Positions 45,801-57,931 are shown, counted from the first letter of the stretch. The stretch is 64,000 bases of DNA from Hyparrhenia diplandra (GCA_015847255.1 JADLZK010012650.1:1-64000), one strand, 5' to 3'. Program-made: numbers and translations. The notes: generated from the letters alone by a model not told the origin.

Positions 45801-48800
45801 CTTCCAATACATGCTTGTGGCCCTGCGATGGTTTGCTACAGCACCACACATATATTGGTTCCCTAATGTTCTTAGTTATTCATGTTTCCTAGTGCTTGCC
45901 CTATATTATTTACTTATTTATTTATGGGCTTAAATTTTGACTCTTCATGCCCAATTAAATGACTATATTTACCAAATTTAGTCATACTTAAGTGGTAATG
46001 TCGTGTGGGTTCAGGCTAGGTTAGGAAACATTAGCTGGGATATTCTCCTCTCATATTTGGTTTCCTTGCCCTCTTGTCCTAGCATATCAAAGAGGGTGAG
46101 GACCAGCTTGATGCAGTGGAGAGAAGAGGCCAATTCTAGCAGGTACAAGATTACCTTGGTGATGGTAATGGCGAATAGGGTGACCATCCGGAACAACGCA
46201 ACAAGGTTCAAAACTTTGGTATATTTTCATTAGTCTGACCAATGTCAAAATTGTGATTAATTCCCTTTTTGCTCATCTATTGCAGCCTAGAACTGTGACT
46301 CCTTTTCAACCAGTGAAGTTGGATATATGTCCTACTATCTGTATGCAATGCTAATGTACGCTTTCTATAGGTTTGGTGTTGATTATGGATTTTCTTTCCA
46401 TCTCCAATGGACCCTGATCATGGTAAGTCTGATTCAGCACATTATTTTGTTCCATGCCTTATATATATGCTCGCTTAGTAGAAAACCATCCATGACTCTA
46501 TATTATGGTGGATTTCTTAAATAAAAAAAAACAGCAATGGGAAAACACATGGTCGGCATTGTTCACTTTGCTTTAGAACTTTCCTGCATTCTGATCTTTG
46601 ATTGAATTCATGTTGGCTATTAATATTTCCCTTGATCATGCTCTGTACTCATGGTGCCAATACAAGCACTACTCTCTGATTAGCTTGGCAATGGTGGTTA
46701 CTGTGAGTATCTACCTGCCGTAAGTACATATATGCAAATAACATTTTTACTGCTCTTTCTGTTGTATGTGGACTGTTATAGTTGCAAACTAAGTCTAGAT
46801 GTTCTTAGTTCCCTACAAGGCGTCCAATGTCTACCATCTCTATTCTTTTTAATTGCCCTCAAACAAAATATAACTAATAGCTTAAATGTTTCTGATGCGA
46901 ATGTTTCTTGGTTAAGGAGAAGATTAGGTAATAGCAGTAATGCAGTTACGGTTTATAATTGACACCCAAGTTAATTATTTGCCAACTTTGGTTTTTATCA
47001 AGTATGGTTTAGGTTTTTATAGCAGCAGCTCATCCAGGTGGGGCAGACCAGGCCCAAGGAGCGAGCTACCCCATCTTCGTCACCAAGCAAGCTGTGTTCT
47101 CTGTATATAGTTCATATGCATATAGTTGATCTATGAATCTCTGATCTTTGCATATATATGTTTGTGATTCTCTCAGTAATCATAACAGTGAACAATATCC
47201 ATTTAGATTTTGGAGGCTTCAAGAGTTTATCACTATTATCTTCTATTGTTGACTTAACTGATGAATGAAACTATTTCATTGTTGAAAATAAAATTCAGAG
47301 CTCAACCTTTGGTAGTCTGTTACCAGGCCTGAACATTACAAATAAATGGAAGACTTTCATTACACTTTGCTTACAGCCAAAAACATAAAACCTTACAATT
47401 TATGTCTTGGTCTTCAAAGTCGTTGCCAAGAAAATAACATTACCTTTATTTGTTATAACTCTCTCTAGCAAAGAAGTTGGTAGCACTATAAATAGTAACA
47501 CTAAATTATGTTTTTTTTTATCACCATTCCATTATTAACTATTAAGAAAATAAATTTGTGGATCCACGCATTGGATGCTGAATATGGACTAGGCATATAC
47601 AAACCAAAATTGGTGGTTTCAGATAATGAGCAAACCAATCTTGTATGTTGTCCTTGTCCTTGCTGACCAGGAGACATTTTCATTTTGATTCTTCTAAAAG
47701 ATGTTTGCTGTGTTTTATATTAATATCGGTAGTATGTAGAATACTTACCTACTTTGTATCCTCCTAACAGGGAAATGCCATGTATGCCCATGTCCCACAA
47801 TCGAAGGTCGACACCAAGACTATTTGGACAGTCATTTTCGTACTCTCCAGATGTTGTTGCTGTCGCCAAGGAAACATTTCCATGTTACAGGTTGAATGCT
47901 CGACCAATTGAAATACAGATTGATGAAACAAATTCTGAGGCTTCAAACAGTAGTCTGTGATGCATCTACTTTGGCTTTTCTATATGACCAAGGTGGATTT
48001 ACATCAAGAATCATCAAAGTTCCCAGTGCACTTCATTGCACTTCCAAGCTTGGTTAAAGGTAACACTATTTGATCGCCGTCACTATTTGATCGCCGCCTT
48101 TTTTGTTCTGAGAAGACGGTGTAACTTTTTTAGTTTATTAGAGTCAATGTGGGCAACGAAAACACTGATAATTAATTCATCTGTTGTTGGACAGGGCCTC
48201 AAAATAAAAATGTATTACTTAAGAACTTGAGCTGCTGCTGATGCAATCAAGTTTACAGGTTATACTGCTCTTCTCAAGGTGTTTTTTCTTCTTCTTCTGA
48301 GACTGTGCTTTAGCCCTTGTCTTATGGATTATATGTTTGGGATTGATTGACAACCTGTCCTTGAGAACGTTCCTTATCATGAAAAACACTGTGCATTTGT
48401 AGGACAAGCCACATTCAGAAGAAGAGGATGCCCAGGCTAAAATGATACAAGTGGCTTGTTCCATGAACAACCGGAATGAGTGCTTACCATGTGGAAGTTA
48501 GATTCATTTGAATTGCACGTCATGGTAACCCAGCCATCAGCCAACCTTACTGTAACAGCATTAAGTTTCATGAACTCCGTATTGTCAGAAGTACCAAGCA
48601 AAGCTTTGTTTGCCCAACTTCATAGACTGGTACTCATGCAGTCATGCTTAGGCTATTGTAAATACATGTATTGTATGTATGAAGACAGACACTAAGTCCT
48701 CACCATATGAGGTGGTGCACCACCAAGAACCAACCCAACCCAGATTGTATTCTTGACGTAGTACTGTCTTGCTCTGTATCAAATCCTGGTTGTCTACTAC

Positions 48801-49660
48801 TAAATCCGACTCTCTCGTGTCATTTTTTGATAATTATACCTATTTTCCTACCCTAGCAATTTATCGGGCATCAAAATTGGCGCGCAGATACTCCCTTCTA
48901 AACCAATGGTAAGTTTGATGCTTCAATTAAATGCTTTATGGCTGGAAATTTGCATCCATGAATTCCATGTGTAAAGTAAAAGATTAATCATGGCTGTTGT
49001 GTTTTAACCTTCCCATATGTTTCCTAACTAAACTAAATCCATTCATTTCGCATTGGTTTTATACAACTTTCAGCCCAAGTACTATACTTACATTACCAAT
49101 TTTTTTCCTCCTAGGTCTCCCAAATTGACTATATTAAAACTTTCCAATAGGTTCATCTTCCAGATTTGGGCTATATTAAAACCAACAACTGCATTCAATA
49201 TACTCAGAACAAAATTGTCATTGTCTTCTATTCCAAAACGACCAACACAGTTAAACTGATTTCCTGTGTAGTGTATTATCTGATTCAACTACATTTTGAT
49301 TCAAAGAAACCTTTTGTTTAATATATATTTCAGTTTCTGTTTTCCAAAATACTATCGGATCATATAAGAGTTTGAGAGGGAACTTCTCTGGCTTTCAGCA
49401 AATCTTTTACTTAGTGCTCATGCTCAGAATACTCTTTATGGGATAATGCTACTTCGTAATTTACACTATTGCATAAAGACTGTATTATGTCAGGCCTAAC
49501 AGTGTCATGGTCAATGAAATGTAAACTACATCTGAATTATCACCGAACCATTCTCGTCAGGTTTATCAACACTTGATTCCTCTCAGCTTACATTTACTCT
49601 TTAGTTCCTTATATGCTTTACCCAGATCGTAGTAATCTCATCTTTGCTAATTTTTCCAGC
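42851..49660 (+). other. AT-rich, intron-like region with isolated exon-like islands
   Basis: Pieces with plausible splice borders include 44914-45007 (one frame reads LCLPVNNDYCCDITGSNVLM then PWADYLGIKQN before GTAAGT), 46370-46422 (FGVDYGFSFHLQW, before GTAAGT), 47771-47960, and 48240-48280 (DAIKFTGYTALLK) with 48401-48500 (DKPHSEEEDAQAKMIQVACS, MNNRNECL). I recognise none of these families with confidence, and they do not join into one reading frame. Either a non-coding transcript unit or shuffled gene fragments. Confidence 0.3.
45498..45781. repeat. Imperfect tandem duplication, ~150-bp period
   Basis: GCCACCTTTTTAGAGTACAA followed by AATATGACCTCTATATAA occurs at 45559 and 45709. The upstream AAACACACAT and downstream CTGATTTTA also repeat. 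A run of ten C lies just before, at 45481-45490. Confidence 0.85.
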
Positions 49661-49669
49661 TAAGCAATC

Positions 49670-49697
49670 GGCGCGCAAATGAGCGCCTCTATACTAG
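49670..49697 (+). repeat. Second Helitron-like 3' terminus
   Basis: GGCGC-GCAAATGA-GCGCC forms a 5-bp stem (49670-49687), followed by TCTATA and CTAG, with T as the next base. The arrangement is the same as at 25583-25611. It would close an element covering the exon-like islands to its left; no 5' end could be fixed. Confidence 0.4.
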
Positions 49698-49699
49698 TA

Positions 49700-52500
49700 T
49701 ACTAGTTATTCGGGTGATGTGCTTGGTATAGGAAATCTTGAGAAACATGACAAGGAAGAATGACAGAACCGGCCAGAAGGGGAAGAAACACGATTACATT
49801 TCATAGATCTGAAATTATACATAGGTCTTACATGACTTCGAAAAATAAACCACTTAGACTTAGGGATAACACCGGTAAGAGCAAAGGCAAACAATCAGTC
49901 GCTTAATCAAACAACCACGATAGACGGGGACAATGGAGAAACAACAAGATAATAAGTATCCAAAACATGGCGTAGAACCAACAGAGCCAGAAACAATTGA
50001 GTGGAAATTTGATTATTGTGAACCCTAAGACCAAAACTAACCCACTAACCCAAGGTGTCTTTAGTTTTTTCTTTGGCGGAAATCCAGATCTCTTCTCAAG
50101 CTACACAACTACCCTCCAACTTGCAACTCAAGGTCTTCGAGCAATAGCTGACTCTCGTAGTGCTGCCTCCAATTGCTCTTTCTCTCTGACTCGGTTACTT
50201 CCTGAGCTCTACCACGAGCGCTGACAGAGAAAGGATCATGCACGCTCTAATTTAGATTTGAGGATAGGAATGGAGAATGGGCGCGCAGGTGGGGTCTTAT
50301 AGCCGTGCGGACTGAGGTGGTGGTACAACATGCTAGAGTTTAAGACGAAGTGGAGGAGAGTCATCGATGGGTTAGGAGACAAGCACGCTTCCCTCTCGGC
50401 GCGAACCAAAGTGGGGGAAAAGAGGAGGAAAGATATGGGTTCACCGACAAGGAGGCGTGCAAGAGGCTGCGTCAGAAAGCAAGAAGAAGAAGGAGGAGGG
50501 TCCGGTCCGGTACAGAGACAAGGGCGAGTCTCAAGAGCCGACACGGGTACAAGAAAAAGGAAGGGCACACTACATAGAGAGCGACGAGTACAACACAACG
50601 CTGAGCCAGGCGCGGGTGGGGCCTCGACACTATTGATGTAAACTGATACGCGGCAACAACGAGCTGACATGCACAATTACAATGTCAAAACAAGCGCTTC
50701 AACAAGTGTTAACTTTACCTGGTCATCCTTCTCTCCCTTCAAAAACAATATTATCATGGTTAGTCGCTTTCAAAGAGTAATACTCCATCGTGCCACCATG
50801 GATTTCCGCTTGAACACTAGAATATTTGTACCAAGGAAAATGTTTTATTGCAAGAGTAGCACGATGGCGTAACATGGTAAAGAGAACCGATCAATAACCT
50901 GGACACCCGGTGCATGCCACAGTCGGCCAGCACATGCCACGATGGTGTAACTTGGTAAATTAAACACCATCTATCGGCAATTCATCGGTAAAAACTACTT
51001 TAATATGAGCCAGGAATATAATTCATTAGAAAGTTTTCTAGAAATTTTCTAGTATTATTTACTTTCTTTTTAAACTACTGTGTACGATTTCTAGCAATTT
51101 CCTACTCTTTCATGGGCCAGGCTTATCCCTTTCACTACATTCGATCACAGACTGACTCGCCCTCGGCCCTTGCCACGCGAGAGAGAGTGAGAGAGAGATG
51201 AGAGGCAGAGAGAAAGAGGGAGAGGAAAACGCAGCACGCAACGGCGCCGGGCGGCCATGGCAGCGCTGCTCAGCTATTCTCGCACAGCACGCACGGCAGA
51301 GAGCAGAGGAGAAGGAGAGGGACGCGCGGAGGGAGGGGGAATGAGTAGAGCAAGCACGACGACCGCGCAAACCGACGGCATCGGCTTCATCTTAGGTGGT
51401 GGCGTCGCGGTGTTCCTGCGGCTTCAACGCGAGGAAACTCCGGCGGGAAGAGCGTGGCTGCGGCACTTGGGGCAGAGCCGCACCTAGGATTTTGAGGCCC
51501 CGGAACAAAATACAGGATGAGGCCCTAAAGATCAATAAAATCAAAGGATACTTCACTTAGTTATGAAGCTTCAGAATATATATTGGTTTTAAATTACTAA
51601 GGACAAATCAAATCTTAATGTTAAAAGAGTAGAAGTGTGGAGTAGCACTGAAGTAACAAATTAGCTTATGTAACAAATCAAATCTTAGTACTATTTTTCG
51701 TAATTTTGGAGGCCCTTCAAATTTGGAGGCCCGCAGCGGTCGCCCACTTTTGCACCTATTTCGCCGGCCCTGCTTGGGGCATCCGGCTATGGCGGCGTTC
51801 AGGCGGGCTGCGACAAGCGATTGAGGTGGCGATGGCGCGTGGCGACGGTGTTGCTTCTCGCCAGCTCCAAGCGGCTCGACGGCAGCCTTGGGGCAGGCTA
51901 AGCGGGCTACGTTTAAAGGCAAGGGCGAGGCCGTCCTCCGTAATACGGACGGGAGGCGCTTCCGTGAACTCAGGCGTCCTCGGCTTCACCTCGCTCTCAA
52001 GGTTGGCTGTTTAGGCAACTGCCATGGCTGCCTTTTGGCCGGTCCGTGGGTTGGAGGATGAGGCTTAGGAGTCGAGCTTTTATAGCGAACCGGTTACACC
52101 CGACGGGTTCCACTGTGACCGGACGGGAAGCCTCCAAATTGGAGCAGGGTCGAGCTCGAAAGCATGGATGGGATGGGACTGGGCAGAGCTAGAGGATTAG
52201 TACATGGCTTGGATTCATGGCGACGCATGCCAAACTTCACAGGGTGACAGAAAGAAGCAGAGTTAGGCACCGTCCCTGCCATGGCGCAGCAGACATGAGC
52301 ACAGACATGGCACTAGCGGACCCGCGCTCACGCGAGCACAGGGTACCTGGTCTCTGGACACAGCGAGGACCGATGACGGCGAGTGGCAACGGGCATGCAA
52401 CAGGATGTGAAGAGGCCGGCCAGCGGAGCAGCGTACAAGCAGGCTTGCGGCTTGCATGCTACGGCCACTATTTTTGGCCGGCAGAAGGAGACAAGGAACT
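49700..52500. other. No gene recognised
   Basis: Two GC-rich blocks (50230-50640 and 51100-52080) carry open frames on both strands without family motifs. A small purine-rich GAGAGAGA stretch lies at 51178-51232. Nothing I can name. Confidence 0.4.
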
Positions 52501-52531
52501 ATAATTTTTGACTCGGCTCTCTCAGCTCAAA

Positions 52532-52583
52532 GCAAGGCAGCATGTCTGGTCAAAAAAAAAAAAAAAAAAAGCAAGGCAGCATG
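52532..52583 (+). mobile_element. Minute retroposed insertion: poly-A with target-site duplication
   Basis: GCAAGGCAGCATG occurs at 52532-52544 and 52571-52583. Between the copies lie only TCTGGTC and 19 A. A 13-bp direct repeat hugging an A tail is the footprint of target-primed reverse transcription, here with an insert so short that the source cannot be told. Confidence 0.8.
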
Positions 52584-52589
52584 CAAGTT

Positions 52590-54670
52590 GCAGTGCATGC
52601 GTGTATGTATGCATATGAGAGTATGCATATATATATACACACACACATCAATATATAGAAACTGCTTCAAATCTATCTATTTAAAAATCATTTAGGTTAT
52701 CAATTTGTAAAATAAGAAACATTTGTATACACTTTATCACATGCATTACAGACAACATGATGCTCATAACATGTTTTAACAAGTTGATTACGTGGTAACA
52801 CCGAGGGTGTTATAGCTCTCTGTATTACATGAGAGTACTGCCTTCCATGTAAAAAGAGAAGGAAGAAAAATGTAAATTCCTATAGTAACTTTCTACATGC
52901 AGTGCATACATGAAAATTTATCAGACGTGCTTTAGCTATTTGTAAATTCTTAGCATGGCGAGAAGTCCTTGGTATGGATGGAACCGGGACTGCATATGGC
53001 CATAGTAAATCTATATGGTAAGAACACAGAAAAATTATATAGCCTAGGGAACATCATAAATTCTGACCAGTAAATGCTTAGCCTAAAGTGAAGGGCGCAC
53101 ATGGGCACGATAAATGTGGATGGTAAAAACACGCACAATTTTTATATAATAGAGGGAGTACGTGTGCATGCATGGAAATTCACGACATTGAAAGGACCAA
53201 AGATATAAAAAGGAGATGCATGCATGTTCAAGTACCATTTGTCGGCAGATGTATACATGTTCATTTTTTTATGTGTGCTTCACTGAATGGACCCACATCC
53301 ACACTTTTTGTAAAAAAAAAACATCCACTTGCATGCAAAGATGCTGGTTTCAGTGAATGCATGTACTTGTTTGGACTTACCCTGGCATGCATGCATTTCA
53401 TCTGAGTCGTAAAATTTCTATCTAACGCACGAAAAGGATGAATGATACGTGGACACCTTCAGGCGGCCTAGGACGGGCGCGCCTTCATACTTCTAATACT
53501 AAGGGCGTCCCCAATGATGCCCACGTCAGCTATCTAGGAGGAGCTTGGGCCAATGAGGAGCAGAGAAGATAAAATTTTCACATCGCTAGTGACGGATGAA
53601 TCTCCTAGCTCGCACACTGCCCAACGAAACAACAGTCACTGACAATTTCCCACCATGAGCTGAATTGCAAGACTTTTTATTTTCTTATTGTTTCCTCCCT
53701 CCACGTATCTTTGGCGATTTGCACTCCTCATTGAGGCCGCCCTAATACACACCAAGTTATTTTAGGTGGTAGTAGCTAGGCATTTATGCAGGCCGCCGGC
53801 AAGTGTAGCAACTTCTCCTTGTTCCTCGATGTTGGTCCACTGCAAAACCAATATGGATAAGAGCAAGTATAATAACATGTTATAAACGAGCTAAATGATG
53901 TCATGAAGGACATAAGGGAGGGGAGACAGAGAAAGTGAAGTGGGTGATATTGGTTTGGGCACTATAACAGAGATAACTGGCCATCCATTAACTGTGAAAA
54001 GTTAACTACTAGTACTCTATATGAGCGGTCTGAGAGAAGACTGAAAAGTACTCCCTCCATCCATTTATATTCTTGATCTAAGTAAATTTGTTTTCCAACA
54101 ATCTCCTTCGTCTAGAGCGGTTCATTGTGTGTGTGACTTCTCGAATATAATTGGATCACAGATTTGTTACAAAGGAAGTGATCCACTAGTGTTTTTGTCT
54201 CTAGGCACGCTTAAACGAAGGAAATTAAAAGCACCACGTGTCCCACGGCCACGCAAAGCCCAACCATACCCGAGGTCTTGGACCAGAAACGAGGTCAACT
54301 AGCCCAAAATTATTCGGCCAAGGCCCAGATAAGCTGTTATTGTTTTTATTTTATTTGTTATTTTTTGAAGGTGGCGATATTATCACCACAACAAAAAATA
54401 AAAAATGAGAAAATGTCAACCATGAAGCTTAATATTTTTTATTAAAATAGTTCTATATATCATTCCTACAGATACAGATGAACATCAAAGCACTACGTAC
54501 ATGTGTGAAGACAAATACTTACTGTAGTAAAAATATTGCAACAATCTAATCAAAAAAGAAATTCTATGACAGGACAGAGACAGTATGAAAGGTACCAACA
54601 AGGATATTTATACTACATACAACAGATACGATGCCGATGTGCATGGCGCGCTAGGATGATTAATCCCTCC
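52590..54670. other. Intergenic, no gene recognised
   Basis: Simple-sequence TATA/CACA at 52620-52650 and several GCATGCATG palindromes. A CTCCCTCCATCC MITE-like end at about 54052 has no partner I could find. Confidence 0.5.
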
Positions 54671-54679
54671 GGCCGGCCT

Positions 54680-55294
54680 TCAGTTGATGAACCTTGGCGG
54701 GGGGGGCGGCGCGGACGCCGGCGCCTTACCGCCGGCGCCGATGGCGCTCTTGAGGAGCGCGTTGGCGACGCGCATGAGCGCCTCGAAGTCCTTGTTCTTG
54801 GCGATGAGGTTGGCCTTGACCGGCGTGTTGGGGGCGTGCTTGCAGCCCTCGTCGCAGGACCACGTGTCCTCCTCCGCCGTGTCCAGGAAGAGCTTGACGT
54901 CTTTGATCTTGCCGTCGTCGAGGCCGCCCTGGGTGTCGTCGAGGTGGTCCAGCGCCTCCTCGATGTCCTCGGCGCAGTCGTTGAGGCACTGCCATTACAT
55001 GAGGTTGTCCTTGACGGTGTTCAGCTCGTCCCGCGCGTAGTCGCCCACCGCGACGCCAGCGTCCGACGCCGCGCGGAGTGCCGCCGCCGCCAGGTCCCGC
55101 GGGGTGGCCGCCTCCTTGGCGTCCTTGTCCGCCTGGAGCGCTTTCAGGCACACGTCCGGGTCCGGCGTCGCGGCGCACGACGCCTTGAGGTCGATGCCGG
55201 CGGCGCGCACGCCGAGGGACACGGAGAGGAACAGCGCGATGACCAAGGCCAGGAGGGTGCCGCAGTACCAGCTCATGGCCAACCTCGCCTCCAT
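54680..55294 (-). pseudogene. Pectin methylesterase/invertase inhibitor-like gene, premature stop
   Basis: PMEI-type proteins are secreted four-helix bundles that bind pectin methylesterase or invertase in the cell wall. The frame starts at an ATG at 55294 with a signal-peptide-like segment (LLALVIALFLSVSLGVRAAG, about residues 15-34), then the first cysteine pair KASCAATPDPDVC. A TAA stop follows at 54995-54997 (codon 100). The same frame continues WQCLNDCAEDIEEALDHL, the second cysteine region, and CDEGCKHA, ending PPPPPRFIN-stop at 54680. Total frame is 204 codons plus stop, a usual PMEI length. Only the one in-frame stop breaks it; no intron is expected. Either a young pseudogene or a single base error. 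Intron-less structure and neighbouring PMEI copy at 61158 fit a dispersed family. Confidence 0.82.
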
Positions 55295-55343
55295 CGCCGT
55301 ATGCTAGCTCGATGGATGTATCGGAGACGCTTCTCGATCGGGC

Positions 55344-55353
55344 TAAATATAAT
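55344..55353 (-). promoter_or_regulatory. Candidate TATA box of the PMEI-like gene
   Basis: Minus-strand TTATATTTAG about 50 bases upstream of the ATG. A second TATATATA lies at about 55378-55385. Either could serve; the first would give a very short leader. Confidence 0.45.
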
Positions 55354-55399
55354 GCACGGCTGGCATGCCGGCACATGTATATATACGCGGTGGTTCCAT

Positions 55400-56140
55400 G
55401 GATGCAGCCGCCGAGAAGGCCGCGCCACCGTCTCGTACGCACCTGCGGCCGGGAGCGTTTTGCGAGCCAACTGCATCTGATGACAAGGAATGCACGGGCG
55501 GCCGGCTTATGTGCTTGTGGCCGACCTGTGTAATTTTGGTGGTACTAAGCTACTCCAAACCCAATCATGATGAACATAGTATGTTGCTCCAGTAAAGTTC
55601 CCAAAATAACTCCAGGTTATTAATTCAACTATCATATTCGAATTTGAACCAGCAAACGATAACTGAAGGTAAGTGCTAGTTTGCCTGCGATTCATCGCGT
55701 ACATGCCGGCCTGCCTTTTCTACTTACTTACACTAAGATTGCGTTGGACAGGTTGCCACACAGGGATCAACTGAAGGTAATGCCCTGCAGTACGTTCATG
55801 ATGTAGGTGCTACCATCGAGTGCCACAACATAAGCAAGGACTGCCACAGCTGAAAACATCTGAAGCAAAACCAGCATTCAGGAATTTTACTAAATGGAAA
55901 TGGCTCTCATCTATCAAGGACTGCAGATGGTTCTCCTTCTATGTCAGCAGAGTGTTTCCACTACATGGAATGGATATATTTTCAACCAACAATGCAGAGG
56001 ATGCATCTGTCCACCCTCTACATACATAATCAAAGCACAATGCAATAATAGTACCAAGAACATCATAACACTTGCCTCAAAAAAAAACATCATAAGTTAT
56101 GATTCATAACACTCGCGGCTGGAAATGGTCACTGCTCCTC
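55400..56140. other. Intergenic between PMEI-like gene and ARF
   Basis: No gene seen. The right end should contain the ARF 3' region. Confidence 0.5.
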
Positions 56141-56142
56141 GT

Positions 56143-56181
56143 TTAGCTTCCGAGGTTGTCGCTCCCAGCATCAGTTATTAT
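56143..56181 (-). pseudogene. Out-of-frame ARF C-terminal tail
   Basis: Just beyond the in-frame stop another frame reads IITDAGSDNLGS-stop, matching the last residues of class C ARFs (..ARRLTI..DAGSDN..). Immediately before it the used frame reads KSARR. One missing base separates them, so the present stop is a frameshift product. Confidence 0.7.
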
Positions 56182-57931
56182 CTCCGTGCCGACTTTGTCA
56201 GCAGCGAAAGATCGAGACAGACATCGTGGACACGACTGTTACCTGAAGGGCTCGTCGCCTTGCATTGCCCGGGCTCAAGCCCGAGGAGCTCGGAGGCCTG
56301 CTGCTGGCTCTGCAGGCTGACGTCCCCAAACCACGGCAGCCGCTCCGCCGACGCGTTATTGGTCGGGCTGTTCTGGATGACGCCGGAGGCCGAGCCCTCC
56401 GAGACATTGGAGCTGCTAAGGCTCATCTGCTGCTCGGTTAGGATGGTCTGTCCGAAGAGCACTAGCCCCGCCGGCTTGACGGCGTCGGGCTTCTGCTTGT
56501 TGGACAGGGCGCACATGGCGGCGGCGGGGCGTCCGAGGGCCAGGTCGGTGCTGATACTTGCCGGGATAGAGATCGTCGGACCGGCATGGTCGGGACGGCG
56601 GAGCTGCTGCTGCTGCTGCTGCTGCTGGTGGTGGTGGCCATGTGGCAGTGGGTTAAAGGGCTGCCCTTCCAAGGGGAACTCCGAGTACGCCGGGATCCGG
56701 CGCTTCTTGCACGGCGGCGATAAGACCGGCATGCTGGACACCAGCTCCACCAGCCATGGGTTCACCCGCTTCACGTTCTGCAGGAGCAGGAGGTCCGGCT
56801 CGTCCCAGGTCACCTGCAGCCAATGCAACAAGTGAGCACCAAGCATTGGCGATACCTCAAGTAGCAGCTGCTGCGTAAACATACCTGAAGAAGGCGCCAC
56901 GGCGACCGTGGAAAGCGGATGCGGTCGGTGACCTGGACGCCGGCGACGGTGCCCACGAACCATGTGATCCGGGAGGAGTCCTCGGTCTCGAACGCCATCT
57001 TGAACCGCATCCCCGGGGACCACGGCACCCTCATCGCTGCGCGGACCGCGGCGGCGCGAACGAAGAACTGGGGCGTGCTGGCGCGAGGGTAGTACACCGC
57101 CTCAAACGGCTGCCCTGCGACCGCCAGCCTCGCCGCGGCGGCCACGTCCTCTGATCGGACCATGCCCCGTGCCATGGCGGCGGCGCACGGGATCGCATTA
57201 CCGCCCCGCATGCCCGCGTAATGATCGCACCGAGGCGTATGGGCCTTCTCGCCTCGGCCTCCACGCTTGGCGCGGCGGATGCCGACGTGCAGGTCGTCCC
57301 CGCTGCCGCCGCGGAGGAACACGATGGAGTCCCCGGCGACGAGCTTCTTGTGGCTGACGAACTTGCTCCATCCCGTGGTGAGCAGGTGCCGTCGCGGCTT
57401 GCCCCGGTAGATGTGGCGGAACGTCCAGACGACCCCGTGCACGTCCTTGGCGACGATGGTTTGCGCGGGCGGAACGGCGGTGTAGTCAAGCCGCGGGAAG
57501 GTGGTCTCCGCGCAGTACTTGGGCACGGACAACCCAGCGTTGGAGGCGTCGGACTGGGTCAGCGTCTTGGCGAACGACGCCGGCTTCTCCTCCTGCCCGT
57601 CGGCCGCCGCATCGTCGTCCTCGAGGCCACACGCGTCCGCCTCCCCGCCGCGTAGCGGGACGAGGCGGATCTTGGCGAAGACCTCGTCGGTGTCCGCGTT
57701 AGCCATATAGCGCACTGCGGCGACGCGGCGGGGAACCAGGGCCGGGACGCGCGCCGCTGCCACACCGACTCCGGCAAGGCCGAGCACGTGCTCCGCGTGG
57801 CCCTGTGCGCAGTAGTAGACGCTGGCGCCCACGGGCGGCACGGTGCACATGCGGCCCGCGCACGCCAGCCACAGCTGCCGGTCCACGCACCGCTCGGCGG
57901 CCGGCTCCGTCAGGTCCGTGAACGTGATCAT
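56178..57931 (-). CDS. Class C auxin response factor (ARF10/16/17-type), truncated C-terminus
   Basis: ARFs are nuclear transcription factors that bind auxin response elements through a B3 domain. Exon 1 (56885-57931) encodes residues 1-349: MITFTDL, dimerisation part (LWLACAG...GHAEH), B3 at about 119-221 with the DNA-contact segment RHIYRGKPRRHLLTTGWS, and the ancillary domain (FETEDSSRITWFVGTV). A 71-base intron (CTTCAG|GTATGT to CTGCAG) is followed by exon 2 (56178-56813): VTWDEPDLLLLQNVKR, a polyglutamine run of 8, LRRPDHAGP, LVLFGQTILTEQQMSLS, GVIQNSPTNN and LEPGQCK, then a non-homologous tail to a stop at 56178. Product 560 residues. From memory, rice ARF18/22 proteins have about 700. 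Missing are the segment between GHHH and LRRPDH, which encodes the miR160 target in relatives, and nearly all of the PB1 domain. The B3 turn SDANNGGGFSV reads SDASNAGLSV, and FPQGH reads CAQGH. It may be an active divergent ARF or a young pseudogene. Confidence 0.85.

Noticed and set aside
50236..50676. Minus-strand 146-codon frame
   Set aside because: No recognised motif or splice or start context; the opposite strand is equally open.
54052..54110. CTCCCTCCATCC, a Stowaway-like end
   Set aside because: No matching right end or TA duplication found, so no element is called.
57221..57655. Plus-strand frame opposite ARF exon 1
   Set aside because: Antisense shadow of the GC-rich B3-coding exon with no motif of its own.
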